A DNA stretch of 64,000 bases from Yamagishiella unicocca. Taxonomy: Eukaryota > Chlorophyta > Chlorophyceae > Chlamydomonadales > Volvocaceae. Below, piece by piece: positions 24,216-61,300 of this stretch. The stretch lies in the NCBI GenBank assembly GCA_003116995.1, contig BDSL01000048.1:310001-374000 (forward strand). The letters are read 5' to 3'. The position numbers and the translations under genes are program-made. The first letter of the stretch is position 1. Every line of letters starts with the position of its first letter. The notes beneath the pieces were generated by a model. That model had not been told where the DNA came from and did not search any database. It worked only from the letters and a program-made list of their open reading frames with translations.

Positions 24216-25191
24216 CGGGAGGGGAGGGCAGGGAGGCGAGGGCCGGCTGGAGGTGTGCAGCCAGGTGGCTGGCAGCGCCTGATGGCCGAGAGGGAGGGAG
24301 GGAGAGCCGTTGAGCGCCAATGCACGCTGGTGTGCTGTCTGCTGTCCTGGTCGGTGTGGCGGCCACAGGGCATGCTGTTGCACCCAGCTCCCACCAATCG
24401 CTTCCGTGAGAAGCGAGATGTATCAGTTCCTCCGAAGTATCTACTCGTTGAACCTGCTGGGCGCAGCACTCATGTGTCGTACGGGTTACGTGTTCTGGCC
24501 CAAGTCGGTGGGGCGGCCCACGGGTCTTTGCCCGCCCTAAGTGGCAAGAAGTGGTTGTAAGATGTTGTAAAAACGTAATCGAGTGCAAAGGTTCTGGGAA
24601 CTAGGATCGACAAACGGTATCGCGCCTGCACGAAGCGACGTCTTCCCTGCTTTCCGCACGCAGCATATGCTTGGCGCCTGGTTGTGTGACATGTATAACC
24701 ATCGCGGCCGAAGATGCTTAATAGTCCGTTCATCATGAACTAATGTCGCTATGTGGCGGCGGTTTTTTTATGGCGGGTCCGTGGGTCTGCGGAAGCACAT
24801 GAAAGTACTCTGTTCACACTGGCAGGCAACACGGCTTATATTTTGAATCGTTTAAAGGATGGCCTGTAGTGCTGGGGCGGGCGCCACAAAACGTCCGTAT
24901 TACGCCGTGCATGCTAACTCCCACAACCGACCGGACCCAAGATAATTCCCTCAGGCACGCCCCGGGTTTCCATCTAAGACGACGAGGTAAACAATCCGGA
25001 CACGCTTATATTGTCGCACAGTATCGTCAATCCAATGAACACAGCGCAACGCTTAAGGAAGTACACTACTCATTTGCGCTATCGCAAAATTATGTGTTAT
25101 AAGGCTGTCCATGAAGCATAATTGACAGGACGAGGTTTAATAGCACGCGCATTCGCTCCGCTTACGAGCGTTGTGTGGTTCTCGTGCGACG
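24216..25191. other. Intergenic stretch: DCL-B 3' UTR and ABCC upstream region
   Basis: No gene recognised. After the paired TGTAA signals the sequence becomes clearly more AT-rich (for example a T-run near 24765 and a TTATATTTT stretch near 24837), then runs into ATG 25192 of the ABCC gene. It probably holds the ABCC promoter and 5' UTR. Confidence 0.55.
24556..24570 (+). terminator. Paired TGTAA poly(A) signals for DCL-B
   Basis: Two TGTAA pentamers 10 bp apart (24556-24560 and 24566-24570), about 340 nt after the DCL-B stop. Tandem TGTAA at this distance fits volvocine 3' ends well. Confidence 0.65.
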
Positions 25192-38370
<13,179 letters not shown>

Positions 38371-40340
38371 TAACATGCTGGCTGGATCCTGCTGGATCCT
38401 GTTGCAATCAAGATGCGCCACTGGATGTGTTTGTAGGAGGGGACGCCGCATATATAGGCTTAAGCCAAGATGCCAAAGCTGGCGGAAAACGCAGACACTG
38501 CAAAGCGGAGGGTAACGGTAGTACGGCGGGGGCGTCCGCTAGGAGGTGCCATCCCGATCTCGCTGGGAGACGGCGAAGTGCGGCATAGCGTCCGCAGCGC
38601 TGCTTGGGCACAGCTCAGGCCCGTGCTGTCCGCCGTGGTTTGACTTTCATGCTGACTGGCGTATACGGTAATCACGTTGGAATGAATATCGAGCAATTGT
38701 TGTGGGAACTGCTGCATGACAATGGCCGAAAGCATTCCATCCGACTGTCCACCGGGTGCATACTTCTCGTTTCCCTACCGCAGCTACAGCACTGAGTGAC
38801 GATTCGTCGCAATTTTGGTTAAGCTTCTCGCTAGTACAAGCAAGGGGCTATTCATGGTCGGGACTGGACACCACCGGGGCCGGCACGGCGGCAGTGCTGC
38901 TGCTTCGTTGGAGGTTGGGACGGGAAGTCTCCTGCGTTCTGCTCCTAGCGGGAAATGATGTGATCGTGTTGGTGGTGGGCAGTTTGCATTTCGCGCATGC
39001 GACCCTATCGACAACTAAGCAGCACACTGCGAACCGGCCAGGTGTACCAAGGACTTATTGGCATTGCACATGAGGTTCCTGGGCCCTCAGGCAGCAGCCC
39101 AGCAGCTTATTCCGTTATCGGGAGGGTTGACATTCCGTGCGATTAGCCGCGGCGAGAAATAAGCAGAGCATCATGAACCGGCCAGGTGTGCCAAGGGCTT
39201 ATGGGTATTATCCCGGGAAGTACTGGGCCCTCAGACGGCAGCGCAGCAGCTTATTCCGTGCGAAGCCTTCGATTCCGAGCCCTTTTCTTGTCTTTGATCC
39301 CGGCGCGGTCCCACGCTGCTGCTGTGGAAGGCACGTGTGCATTGGCGCAGGGGCCGTGTACCACTCTGTTCGTGTGTCCGGCACGTTCATCATGGGTGGT
39401 TGGGTACAGGCGGCTACCCCTACACGCGATGCAGACGGAGTGCGTTTGTTAAGTACGCCGCATGGCACCCGATTAAGAGGACGTCATCTACAGCTCGCAC
39501 CAAGTGTTCTTGGACCCGGGGAGCAGGCAAACGCATGCACTGCACAACCAAGCGTGGGGCGAAGAGCTATGGGCTGCTGAGCGGGCATGGTCCACAAGTT
39601 TCCAGGCCGCGCTGGTCGTGTACGGCTTGAAAGCATGCGTCAGGAGATCTCCTGAAGAGACCCCGATAAAGGCCCTGGAACAATGATTCCCCACACTACA
39701 TAGATCCGCGAGTATGATTATTTTACTAACATAGCGTTTGTTGAAACCTGAAAACAAGCTTGCGGCGATGCACCGGTCGGCCCCTGCGAGGCCCTAGGGG
39801 CTCATAGCCGATGACACCGTCTGGGAGCCCTCCCCCCTCCCTCGCCGAGATAAACCAGCCCGGCAGGCAGGAAGCCTAATAGTCGTCGTCGCGGCCCCCG
39901 ACACACCCGGTGCCGGGCGCCTTGGTCCCTCGCTCGGACACCGCAAGCCCCACCCCCATCCTGCCCTCCAAACCCCTGACCCCCAATAAACCAGGGCAGG
40001 AGGACACGGATCGCGACCACCCGGTGGGGCAGCGCTAGCGCCACATGCACTCGCGCCGCGGCCCATGCCGGCTAGAGCGGCGGGGCAGATGTCCCACCGC
40101 CCGCCTGAGTCGCCCGACGCTTCACACCCTCCGCCGCCCACAACCCGCGCCGCAGGGAACCACCAACAGACGCGACACCGCCACCCGCGTCGCCTCCCAG
40201 CGGCCCTTGCGGCTGCAGCCTGCCTGCTTGCGGCGAAGAACTATGCACTCAAATACTCAGATACCGTCACGGCACGCAACTACCGGTATTGCTGCTGCTG
40301 CAGCCACACCCGCCGTCGCCCGCATGACAGCGGCAGCAGC
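38371..40340. other. Convergent intergenic region between ABCC and AlaRS
   Basis: Holds the 3' UTRs of two converging genes. No coding exon recognised and no clear TGTAA found on either strand near the stops. It contains a diverged 144-bp tandem duplication (listed separately). GC-rich sequence resumes from about 39770 toward the AlaRS stop. Confidence 0.55.
38987..39274. repeat. Diverged 144-bp tandem duplication
   Basis: Copy 1 is 38987-39130 and copy 2 is 39131-39274. Matching blocks keep a constant 144-bp offset: GAACCGGCCAGGTGT at 39031 and 39175, GGGCCCTCAG at 39081 and 39225, and AGCAGCTTATTCCGT at 39101 and 39245. The intervening bases have drifted, so the duplication is not recent. 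It lies in the region after the ABCC stop and is not part of any ORF I would accept. Confidence 0.85.
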
Positions 40341-51085
<10,745 letters not shown>

Positions 51086-51800
51086 CCTGCAGCGCGGTGA
51101 TCCTCAGCCGCTGCTGCTCCAGAAGCGCTTCCAAGAGCTCTGAAGGGCCGCGCAGGGTCGGGAGGCGTGGAATGCGCCCAGGTGACGTGCTCAATCAAGG
51201 GGGGCTAGGCCGGTGCCGGTCACCTTGCCGCACAGGTACGTTAACCTGGTGTATGGTATAGCTAGTGGATGTAAACTGGTGTGTGCGTGTATAACGTTGA
51301 CGCGTCCAGCCGTAAGCTCCGTTGCGCGTCAGCTCCTCCAACACGAGAGGTAAGCTAAAAAACGTTCCCAGAACCCCTTTACGCTCCTTGGCAAGTTATC
51401 TAGGTAATGGGCATTTTGCGCTAGAGCTGCGCGTTCGGTCGGCTTCCTCAGCCGCACATGGAAGCGCCTGGATCACCAATAACAGAAGTCGAAACCAATC
51501 CCTTTGCACAAACATTTCAGATCCGCACGCTGCACATACCTTCTGCGCCTGGCCAAAGCACTTGTTAACCCCGATCGGCCGCCGGAAAGATTAACGCAGC
51601 GCGCCACGTCCAGCTGCACCACGTAATAGATGTTTATACCTGCTTCCAGAAAGAATTCATACTGAGACAGCTGGGGCTTGTGTAGGGCGGCGCGATGCAC
51701 GGCAGCACGGGGCAGGTGTCGTTCAGCGATGTTGCTGTCTTCCTAATCGATCCTGGCCCATCGCTTTTCCTTGTCTAACTTCCAGTCAATTGTTATTACC
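51086..51800. promoter_or_regulatory. Shared divergent promoter of AlaRS and IDH
   Basis: 715 bp separate the AlaRS ATG (51085, minus strand) from the IDH ATG (51801, plus strand). Both 5' UTRs and both core promoters must fit here. No coding sequence and no clear TATA box were seen. A head-to-head pair of constitutive metabolic genes suggests a bidirectional promoter; that is inference. Confidence 0.55.
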
Positions 51801-54141
51801 ATGTTGAAGCAAGTTGGTAGCGTCTTCATGCAGGCCGCCTCTGAGGCGGCCTTGCCGTCGTCGGCCCGGCTGATGGCGGGGTATGCGACCAAAACTTTCG
51901 AAGCGACTCTCTTTCCCGGTGACGGCATTGGCCCTGAGATTGCAGCGGCAACCAAAGAAATCTTCATTGCGGCGAAAATTCCTGTCGTGTGGGATGAGCA
52001 GCACATCGGCAAGACGGCCGACCCACGCACGAACTCGATGGTCACGCGGGAGAACCTGGACTCAGTGCTGGTGAGCTGCAACTTCGTTTGGCGCGTTCCC
52101 TGGGCCTCAGTTGTTCTCACATGTTATGGAATTGCGACCTGCAGAAGCACAAGATTGGGCTGAAGGGCCCGATGGCGACGCCAATCGGAAAGGGTTTCCG
52201 TTCGCTCAACCTCACGCTCCGCAAAGAGCTGGATTTGTACGCCAACGTCCGTCCGTGCTTCAATATCCCTGGATATAAGACGCGGTACGATGGCATCAAC
52301 TTGGTAACCGTGCGTGAGAACACAGAGGGCGAGTACTCGGGCCTTGAGCACGAGGTCGTTCCTGGCGTCGTCGAGTCCCTGAAGGTACGCTAGTCAATTT
52401 AAATTGTATCGGTACAGGGTCGTTAATAGGAGAGAACTGGTCGTCGTGGACTGGGGTTACTAGCCCATGCCGTCGGAACGTGAGCATGTCGGCTCGGTCA
52501 CAGAGCAGCCGCAAGATCCTAGTGAACCATGTTTTGCGCAAAGCACCGAGTCACGGCCATGTAGAAAGGTATCCAATTAAGCGAGCACCTGACCCACGTG
52601 TCCTCCCCAACCCTAGGCCGATACGCTGACTGACGCCTGGTCGCCGCGCAGGTCATCACGCGCAAGGCCAGCTCCCGTATTGCGGAGTTCGCGTTTGCTT
52701 ACGCTCGCGAGAACAACCGGCAAAAGGTGTCCGCTGTGCACAAAGCGAACATCATGAAGAAGGCCGATGGCCTCTTCCTGGAGTGCTGCCGCGAGGTCGC
52801 CGCCAAGTATTCGGACATCAAGTACGAGGAGGTCATTGTGGACAATGCCTGTATGCAGCTCGTCAGCAACCCGTTGCAGTTTGATGTTCTGGTGATGCCC
52901 AACCTGTACGGCGACATCATCTCGGACCTGTGCGCTGGGCTGGTGGGCGGTCTGGGCGTCACCCCCTCAATGAACATTGGTAAGCCGAACGAAGGAGGCT
53001 CCCGGGGGGGAAGTTGGGTAACTTTTGGGATTTAGAAGCTAGGGCAGCAGTGCCGCGGAGATGAGGCATGGATCAAAGCACCGCCGTCGCTGCAAGCCTA
53101 ATCCGGTCGCGTTTCGCATCCCACCCATGCCAGAACACCAATCCCGACAACTAAAGGACCTCCTTAATGTGTCCCCTAACGCCGCCCTGTTACGACAAGC
53201 CCATCACCCTGCCGCCCTGACTTCAATACGCAGGCCTCAACGGCCTGGCCCTGGCAGAGGCGGTGCACGGCACCGCCCCCGACATCGCGGGGAAGAACAA
53301 GGCCAACCCCACGGCCTTGCTGCTGTCCAGCGCTATGATGCTGCGGCACATCGGCCGCAAGGCGGATGGCGACAACATTCAGAATGCGGTCATTTCCGTC
53401 ATCGCGGGTGAGTGCCCTGGTCCTTGTTTGAGGTGGTGAGCGGATCGACAGCTAGTGCTGGCGTGCCGGAGCTTAATCCTGGGTTAGAGCGACTGGCAGC
53501 GGCCATGCCGGAAAGCTGGGGGGTAGAAGATGGGATATGGATGAAGCCAGCAACTAGCTCGCTTGCAATTGGCATAACAGACATAAGTTAGTTCTTGCTT
53601 GTCATAAAAGGCATTGCCCAGCGTATGCAAGGAGCGTGGCGATCCGGATAGTAGCCTTGCGATGGCTTCTCGAAGGCAAAGAGGTGCTCTCGGTAGCAGG
53701 TTTTAATACAGGGGGCAATCGATAGATGTATCGACAATGCGCACAGCCGGTATCGTGCAGACAGTACGACACGGTCTCGCTAATGCATCGCTTGGTCATC
53801 TGCAAACTAGGAATCACGTTGCTCTGCCCTGGCAATGCAATTTATTACACATAATCGCCTGGGCGGTCCCTGATGTGCGACCCGTGGGTCGAGTGGCAGC
53901 GCGAGTGCACCCATGGTCCGCGCGTGGATCGTTAGGGAAGTCATGTTGCTAAGGACGTCAGGCCGCAATCTGGCGCGTCATGCTTCCGACATGCTCTGAA
54001 TCACCTCATATCAACCTGCTCGCCCCGCTGCCGCCCCGCGCGCGCTTTCCACAAACAGAGGGCAAGTGGCGGACTGCGGACCTGGGTGGCAATGCCACCA
54101 CGTCGGACTTCACCAAAGCCATCATCGACAAGCTGGTGTAG
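51801..54141 (+). CDS. NAD-dependent isocitrate dehydrogenase, catalytic-type subunit (mitochondrial)
   Basis: Oxidative decarboxylation of isocitrate to 2-oxoglutarate in the TCA cycle. Five phase-consistent exons (51801-52070, 52145-52384, 52652-52979, 53234-53407, 54059-54141) give 364 aa, the usual length. About 28 N-terminal residues, lacking acidic residues except one and rich in Ala/Ser, look like a mitochondrial presequence before [15 protein letters not shown]. Substrate-loop residues are of the catalytic (IDH3-alpha/yeast IDH2) kind: [19 protein letters not shown], with the Ser, Asn and Arg in place. Also present are [14 protein letters not shown], the catalytic Lys in AVHKANIMK, and the metal-binding Asp in [13 protein letters not shown]. 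The NAD-type end [20 protein letters not shown] is present. It is divergent from AlaRS with 715 bp between the start codons. A TGTAA signal follows the stop at 54305. Confidence 0.96.
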
Positions 54142-54304
54142 AGCGGGACTCAGCCAGGCCTTTGAGCTTGTTTGGGGGCGTCTGACTCGCAGCCTCGAAA
54201 TGGGTGCTGGGCAGAGTGGTTTCTTGGGCTGGAGAGCCAAGCCGCCGCCAGGCAGATGCGCGGCGCGTGTGGCATGGGACGGCACCTTCGTCGTGGTCCC
54301 GGCG

Positions 54305-54309
54305 TGTAA
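54305..54309 (+). terminator. TGTAA poly(A) signal for IDH
   Basis: TGTAA pentamer about 165 nt downstream of the IDH stop codon, at a typical volvocine 3'-UTR distance and the first one in that orientation. Confidence 0.6.
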
Positions 54310-57300
54310 TGCCGCCTCCCCTCCTTTTCTCGCGGCCTTGCATTGCCGCAGCAGGCCGCGTGAGGGGCTGACGGCAGGCTACGTTCCTGCTTTCCAGACC
54401 GGGAGTCGGTGAGTACTTGCGGGGAGGGGCTTTGCTGGGCGGTTTGTGCCTGGATCCAAGAGTGACTCGCACGGCGCCGGAGCGCGTATCGGTGTTGTCG
54501 CGTGCGTGGAGCGGGGACAGGGGGCCCGCCCTGAGAAAGGGCTTATCGTGACTGGCTTGTCTGTTGGGTTGCTTGCCAAGGACCCTTGGCAAGGGTCCTG
54601 ATCTTGCGACCGGTACGGCACCGGATAGGTTGGAGACGGACGGCATAATGCGCGGCATGTATGGGCATGTGTCGCCAGGCCGGCGCATGTCGCCGTCGTG
54701 TATAGTGCAGCATTTGGGAGAATGCGCTATTTGCGCGGTCGGGCGGGTGGGAGCGCACGCAAGTGTTGTGCGTTTAGGCACGTCTGGGGTGCGTGCTGAA
54801 GCCGGAAGAATTTGGGTAATGGTGATTGTTGCGAGTGCGCAACGAATAATCATAGGAGTGTGGCTATGATCGGGCGGTGCGCTAGGTGGCGGGCAGCTGC
54901 TGGCCATGCGCTCATGTATCAAATGCTTGGCTCGGGCCATGTTGAGACGATGTACCAGCACAACGTGTGTCAATGGAAGGTCTGTTTGCCTTCACGTGGT
55001 TGACTCGGTGGTCGAGTCGCGACGAGTACCTGAATTGCCCCATGCTTCCGCTGCGGCTGCGGCTTGCGGCAACGATGTATATGTAATCGCTTTGGCGTGG
55101 ACTCATTCAGGGCTAGTGTCTTCTGTAGTAGCATGCACCCACGTGACGCATTGAACGTGAGGTAGCTGCGTCGCGGACGTCGCAGGGCCGTCGTCACAAA
55201 AATCCAAGTGCCTCGCGGCTGACTCAGCGGGCATGGTCTGCATGAGCGCGAATGACTCACCTCGCGAATACTCCCATAGCACAAAATAATTACCCCAAAG
55301 AAATACCCCGAATACTACCCTAGCAAAACGCTCGTCTCTCGCTGATCCTTTCCCTAACCTGTGTTCCGGACATCACGGCTCGAAATACAGTGGCCTGAAC
55401 AGCGCCAGAACAAATATTGCCTATTGAAAGATTGCAATCAGCAGATGTTGCTGGTCCACGGGCCTTCTCCGCTCAGTGGCGTCATGGCCTCTGGGGGCCA
55501 GCCGCGGGCTACCCGCCTCACTGTCACCAGGATCCGACCGCTGCCCGGCAGGCGCGCTGTTCCCGCGCTTCCACGCGCCAGCAGAGACCCGCGGGACGTC
55601 TGTGGAGAACCCGAGGATGATTACGTGAGCGCAAGCATTGCGTTGACAGAAAAATAAATCGGTCCATATCCCATGCTTATTAGGAAGCCGCATGCCCAAC
55701 GTGACTGCGCGCACCCGGCCGCAGTGATGTGACACATTTTCGGGAGCGCGTGCGTGCGACATCCTGGGCTGCGAATGCCACACCGTGACTGGCCAAAGAG
55801 TATACGGTTGAAGACCTAGCATTCAAGGACTGAAGGATACTACGTTTCGCGTGCGCCTCGCTTTGCAATTCCGACGGATATCCTGCTCCCTGCCCACCCG
55901 TTTCCCTGCCAGCGTCAGGACGTAGATTCGTATCACCTGATCACGTCTTCGGCCTCCTCCTCCACCTAATGGCCCCAGGGCAGCAGTGACGTCCCAGAGA
56001 GCTGGCAAGACGAGTGGGTGAGCGGCAACCGACACATTGATGAGGCTGGCCCAGCTGTCCCGCTCTCGGCCGGTGTCCGCCGGGCCGAAGTGGGCGGCCC
56101 GGCTCGCACGAGCAGTGGGACCGGCGTCAGCGACGTCGATGAAATCCCAGACGCCAACATCGAGGGAATGACCACCGGGGATTTCAATGAAGGTGGCGCA
56201 GTCGGCGACTCCGAAGGAGCCGGGTCCCTGGGGAATCTGACAGCGGCCGGTGCGACTGTGGGGCCTACGGCGACCAGGCACAGGTGTGCGAAGCTGGGCG
56301 CGCCCTGCGTTAGGCGCAGCTGGGTGCCGCTGTTTTTAGTCCTGCCAGGATCAGGGCCTCGAGCTCCCGCTGACAGCGCGCTCTCGTGCGAGATAAGGGA
56401 GAGCCCCTCGTTGGGCTCCGGTGCGGTCTCGTCACAGGGGTCGCCAGGCTCCCGATTGACAATCCTCACATGGCCGGCTGAAGCCCATTGCCTGCCGTTG
56501 CCCAAGACAATACAGCGAGTGTGTTGACGACAGCCTAGTCCGCCCTGGAACTGCACGCGCACCCCTTGCGTGTATGAGAAAACGAAAGCCGTCGTCACCC
56601 ATCGCACGCGACAGGAGTTTTAAAATGGCCGCGCCTGTACTACGATGGCCCCCTCCCAAGCCCGGCGCCTGCCGTAAACACCGCCTGCTAAATGCCCTTT
56701 GTGCCCCGCCTTCACCACTGCTGGAAGCAGTCTCGAGATGGACAAGGTGCGCGGTCAGTCGCTCGCTGGGGGCCTGGGTGCGCGTGATGCGCCCGCTATG
56801 GAGGCGACCAGCCAGGCGGCTGAGCCTGTGCCGAGTGGTGGCGGTGGTGGTGTCGGAGGCCACGGTGAGGATGTCGGCGAGGAAGCGGACATGCAGGAGC
56901 TGGAGTGAGCTGCAGAGTTGCATGCTTTTGTCTTGCTCGACGCGGGGAGCCGCAGGAGGACGGGGGTGTTCGTACGGAAGGTTAGCAGTGGCGGGAGCCA
57001 GTCATGGTTGGGTCCTATCCTGGCAGCTAGCGGTCAGCGCGATGTTGCCCGTTCGTCGAGGAACGACCAGTGAGATAGGACTGAGGTCGGTAGAGGCGGT
57101 GGGTTTAGGACGGCCACCGGCTTGGTTGGCCGCAGCGGTGGTGGAACGGCGGGCAACGGGCGTTGCTGCCGGTGTTGGAACAGCCCCAATGTACGCCGCC
57201 GCACACATCCCTAGCCATCGCTTGGCTAGAGGTTTCATTGAAGCGCATTCCTGTAAAATACCGGTAACGTCGGATCACTTGCTTTCTTTGCTTTCCGGAA

Positions 57301-58386
57301 ATTCCTCTTGTTGCAGCCCAGTGCCTTTGTTCGGAGCAACAGTTATAATATTTTTAGTTTTAGGGTAGCGGAGCGGCAGGCTCCATGGCAGTTGGCTGTT
57401 GGCACCGGCTCCCTTGTATGCAGGTTGCATGATGTTAATGCAACGTTGAGATGATCCTTTGCTGTAAGTCGCGTCGTCGCGCATGTTGCCGCTTAGTTTA
57501 ACGCCACCAGTGACCCCGCGTAACTCCGGTGTCGTACTATGCTGTCCGACTTGCAAGTGCCCACCACCCCCTGATATACACGCACATAAACCTGCACAGT
57601 TCTCGGCCGCGCCGGGGAGGTGATTGGTGGGCTTAACTGTGCCTATGTTGTGCGACTCGAGCCACACGATCGTATGCGGCGACGAAAGAAATGGAGCTCT
57701 CGCCGTTAAGTGGGTCAAACGTTTCCTGCAGTGCGCAGGCATGAAAAATCGGCTCGCATTTTTTCCGGGTCATTAGGCGTCATCGTGTTGTTGTGGTCGG
57801 CAGACAATGGTTTGTGAAGTATTCAGGTCTCCCCACATCAACGAAACCCCGAAACTTGACATTTTCAAAGCGCCCTGAATTTTAGAGATTTAGGACCGGA
57901 GGGGGGCATCGGGAAAGACACCGGGCGGGTGGCGTTAGGGTGTCCGAGTTCTCGTATCACCAAGTTAGCTGTCCGAATATCCACTGGATATATATTTTTA
58001 TATATACATGCAGTGTCTTATGTTACGCACTGGATATTTTGTAATTGCCCCTCGCGTTGTCTGTCGGGTAAATGAGTCTGGACGGAGTCAGGAGATTGGG
58101 AGCCGGTCCTCGGTTGGGACGTGTGTTGTCCTGTTTAAATACGGCTTGCTATAATATACAATAATGTATGTTCCTTGTTGCTGAATGGTCGCTGCGGCAG
58201 ATGCGGCATCCTGGGTTACGACGCACTAGCCTACACACACACTGCACCGTTTCATAACTATACTTAATGGTTTAACGTATGGCCTGTCGCTAAGCTGCAA
58301 TGCGTCCTAGCAAACATGTTGCGCTCAGGTACAAGTAGCTGCGTTGAAGTGGTAATGGTCACTTGGCGCCGGCCAGTTTACAAAGC
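54310..58386. other. 4-kb region without a recognisable gene
   Basis: Between the IDH 3' end and the CHASE gene start. A GC-rich island at about 55820-56925 has overlapping ORFs of 150-213 codons on the minus strand (55823-56281, 55966-56607, 56432-56923) and 169 codons on the plus strand (56018-56527). None resembles a protein family I know, and none has convincing splice signals. The sequence is otherwise low in ORFs. An AT-rich block near 57985-58010 and general AT enrichment to 58300 precede the CHASE gene start. A degenerate retroelement or a lineage-specific gene is possible, but unsupported. Confidence 0.4.
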
Positions 58387-61300
58387 ATGAACACCAGTTC
58401 CAGCATGCGGGCGGGAGGCTTTGATGAACATGAGTTGCCGCGGGCCCCCTCGTCCGTGCGCAAAGCACCAAAGCGGTCCTGGAGGCAGGTCCAACAGGCG
58501 CGCATAGCAGTTCAGGCTGCGGTGAGTGGCGATAATACAGCTGAGATGCCTTAGCATTGGCCTTGCATCTGCAGCATGCGTGGCCTTTCAGTGTCTGGGG
58601 AGGGGACCGTTGTAAGGCGCAGGAGTGGCCGATTATCGCAGCGAGGCGGAGTTTCATCTAGATAATATATCCTTATATTGTAACTCTCGTTTTCGTGCCT
58701 CAGCATACCATTGCCTAGCCCGTTTAGCACGGGCTGATGCCTACTCACTGCAGAACACCGTTTTGCCGGTTCGCAGGCCATTTGGAAAGTGCTGAAGCCC
58801 TATCCATCGACGGTTGTTTGGCCGCTGGTGGTGTTGGGAGCTGTCCTCCTGGCGGGCGTATGGGGTGTAACACGTGTTGCGCAGGCTACGGCGGACAGCA
58901 CAAAGGTGATAACCCAATGATCTGGGCTATCGGGCGGGTGTCGGGTCCAGCTCACAGCCTGGCTGCTGCGCCTGTGTGTGCTTGCGGGTGCTTGTGTGTA
59001 GGGCCTCCTGTCTAGATTGGCGGTCACCCTTTATGAGCTAGCAAGGGAACTATGGCAGCTCGTGGATTGGTGCCTTGCTGGAATGATGTGGCGAGCTGGG
59101 CAGGGCGGGGCGTAGGCTTGGGGATGTTTCGATGTTTGGCGCACGGGGCTAACGGCGTGGCCCCATGCGTGGGCCCAGGATTTGTTCGATGAATTGATAA
59201 ACCCAGGCTTGTGGCAATTCGTTCCTGTTGATGCACGCGAGTGCTAGGGGCTAGCGGCCACCGCCTCAAAGGACGCGCCTGTGCCATCGAATAACGCAGG
59301 ATCGGGTTGGAGCCCTGGCGACAGACGTGGCTACTTGGTACCGACAGAGCATCGTGGAGTCGTACGCGCCGGTCATATCGATTTCTGTCGTAATTCACCA
59401 TGACCCTACATTTTCTGAGGTGCAACAGCTTTTTAACAACGCGGCGGAGGAGCTGATGGCGCTGGTGGGTGATGACGACATGATGCCAGCGGTGCGGCCG
59501 GGAGCCAGCTCGTCCGATTCGGGTCGTACTGCTCGTCCACCATGCGGGGAGTGGCATAAAAACCATTTACGCGACAGGGCCAGGATAGTTGGCGCATGGT
59601 CGTCGCATGCGGGGGAGGGGAGGGCTCGAAACGTCGCGCCAAACACTTTTGCTTGCCATCTCCGATCTACATTGCAATGCCGCAACCCTCCGCTGGCTGG
59701 TCTGCAGCGCCCACCCGCCGGGGCTTGCAGCGTACCTACACTACCGCACCATCAACGGCCGGCAGCGGCTCGGCGCCCTCTGCGGCACCTACACACGTGC
59801 ACCGCACCTTCCGCAATCGGAATTGTGGGGTCTCCCCCCTCCCCTTTCCGCGTCTCCATGTGTTTTGGCCTCCTCCCCGCGCGCATTTGACTTTTGCACA
59901 CTAGCAAGCGCTTGGGTGCCGCGCCTGCCGCCTGACCTTGCAGCGCCGGGGGCGTATTCCAAGCGTGCAGCGCCCTTCTTATTCCCTTTTCCGCTGATCC
60001 TCCCCGCCAGGCGCCACCCGATGCGCTCCGCAGCCTGCAGCTGGCGCCCAATGGGGTGATCCAATTGGTGCACCCAGCGGAGGGGAACTATGCCGTGGTG
60101 GGGCACCGGCTCTTTGGTGAGAGCAGGGCGGGCGTGGTTTTGGAGCGGGGGACTGCTCATAACCCGACAAGTCTTGGGGTTGGAGTGGGTAACGAGTGGA
60201 GTGGGGGAAGAGGCGTGTGGGGGCGGGGGATGCGCCTTTGGGGTTTGGCGAGCAATGTCGCAACTGGACTGTGGGTTTCGGAGCATGGGGGCCCCTGCGA
60301 TAGTCGTACTTGGTGGTTGTAGTTAGTGGGTCGGGTTGTTTGTCAAGTGGAGAGCAGCGGCGGCATCTGCATTCCCTCGCTACTCCGCCTCACACGCCGT
60401 ACTCCGCCGGCTACCCAAGCCTGCGCTTCATCCGCAACACCGCTCTGGCTTGCCTGTGCAGATGAGCCTGACCGGAACGCTACCTTGGCAACTATAAGGA
60501 ATGGACGCTTAGCGCTGATGGGGCCGCTTACATTCATCCAGGGAGGGTACGGGGTGCGCGCGCGCCTTCCCGTCTTCATTCGTAACGTCGATGAGAACAC
60601 GACCTGGGGGGCTCCTTCTGAACTGAGCCCCATCTGCGGCTCCTTGTGCTACAATGCGACCACCCGGACCAAGTTCTGGGGCTTTGTAAGTAGGGGTGTG
60701 TGTTGGTGGCGGCGTTGGCGTCGGCGGGGATGGTTTTTGCCCGAGGTGCTGGGGGCAGAGTGGGCGGAACGGCTGGGTGTCAGGGGGCATGAAGGGCCGC
60801 TGCGGACGTGCAAGAGGACGCTTGAGGCACACATGTCCCAGCCAATCCGTCAGCCAGTCCGTTCAGCCCGTCTGTCTGCCTTTCTGTCCGTCTGCCTGCC
60901 TACCTGTATGTCAGGATGTATGTCTGTATGCAAGTCAGCGCGTGTGGTGCACCGGCATTGGGCGGCGCGGCCGCGTCAGTGCTAGTAGTGCATGTGAGCG
61001 CGTGTGGTGCGAACAGATGTAGCAGGATTGCGACCAAAACCCCGGGCATGTTGGGTGTGCTAGTTCGTGTCCCGTAAGCGGGTAGTCGGGAGGACACACC
61101 CGTTGTTATCATTTTGGTTGTGTGCGTGCGAACGTGCGGCGGTGAGGGGCGCCGTGCTGCAGGCGCATGTGGGCGACTGCTTCCACCCGCCCCTCGCGCA
61201 GCACGGCACCGGCACCCAAACTCCGCGCACCGTGCACGCGCTGTGGATGACACCCCCTCCCTCGCGCCCCAACGCCCGCGCCGCCGAGCGCAGTCGACTG

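Noticed and set aside
55966..56607. Retropepsin/gag-pol remnant on the minus strand
   Set aside because: A CIVLGNGRQW segment faintly recalls aspartic-protease substrate-side strands, but no DTG/DSG active site, reverse transcriptase or integrase motif is present.
59589..60059. Coding exon between 59465 and 60010 in the CHASE gene
   Set aside because: Open frames exist, but exons 59300-59464 and 60011-60116 join directly in phase 0 and give continuous CHASE sequence (ELMAL|APPDALRSLQLAP).
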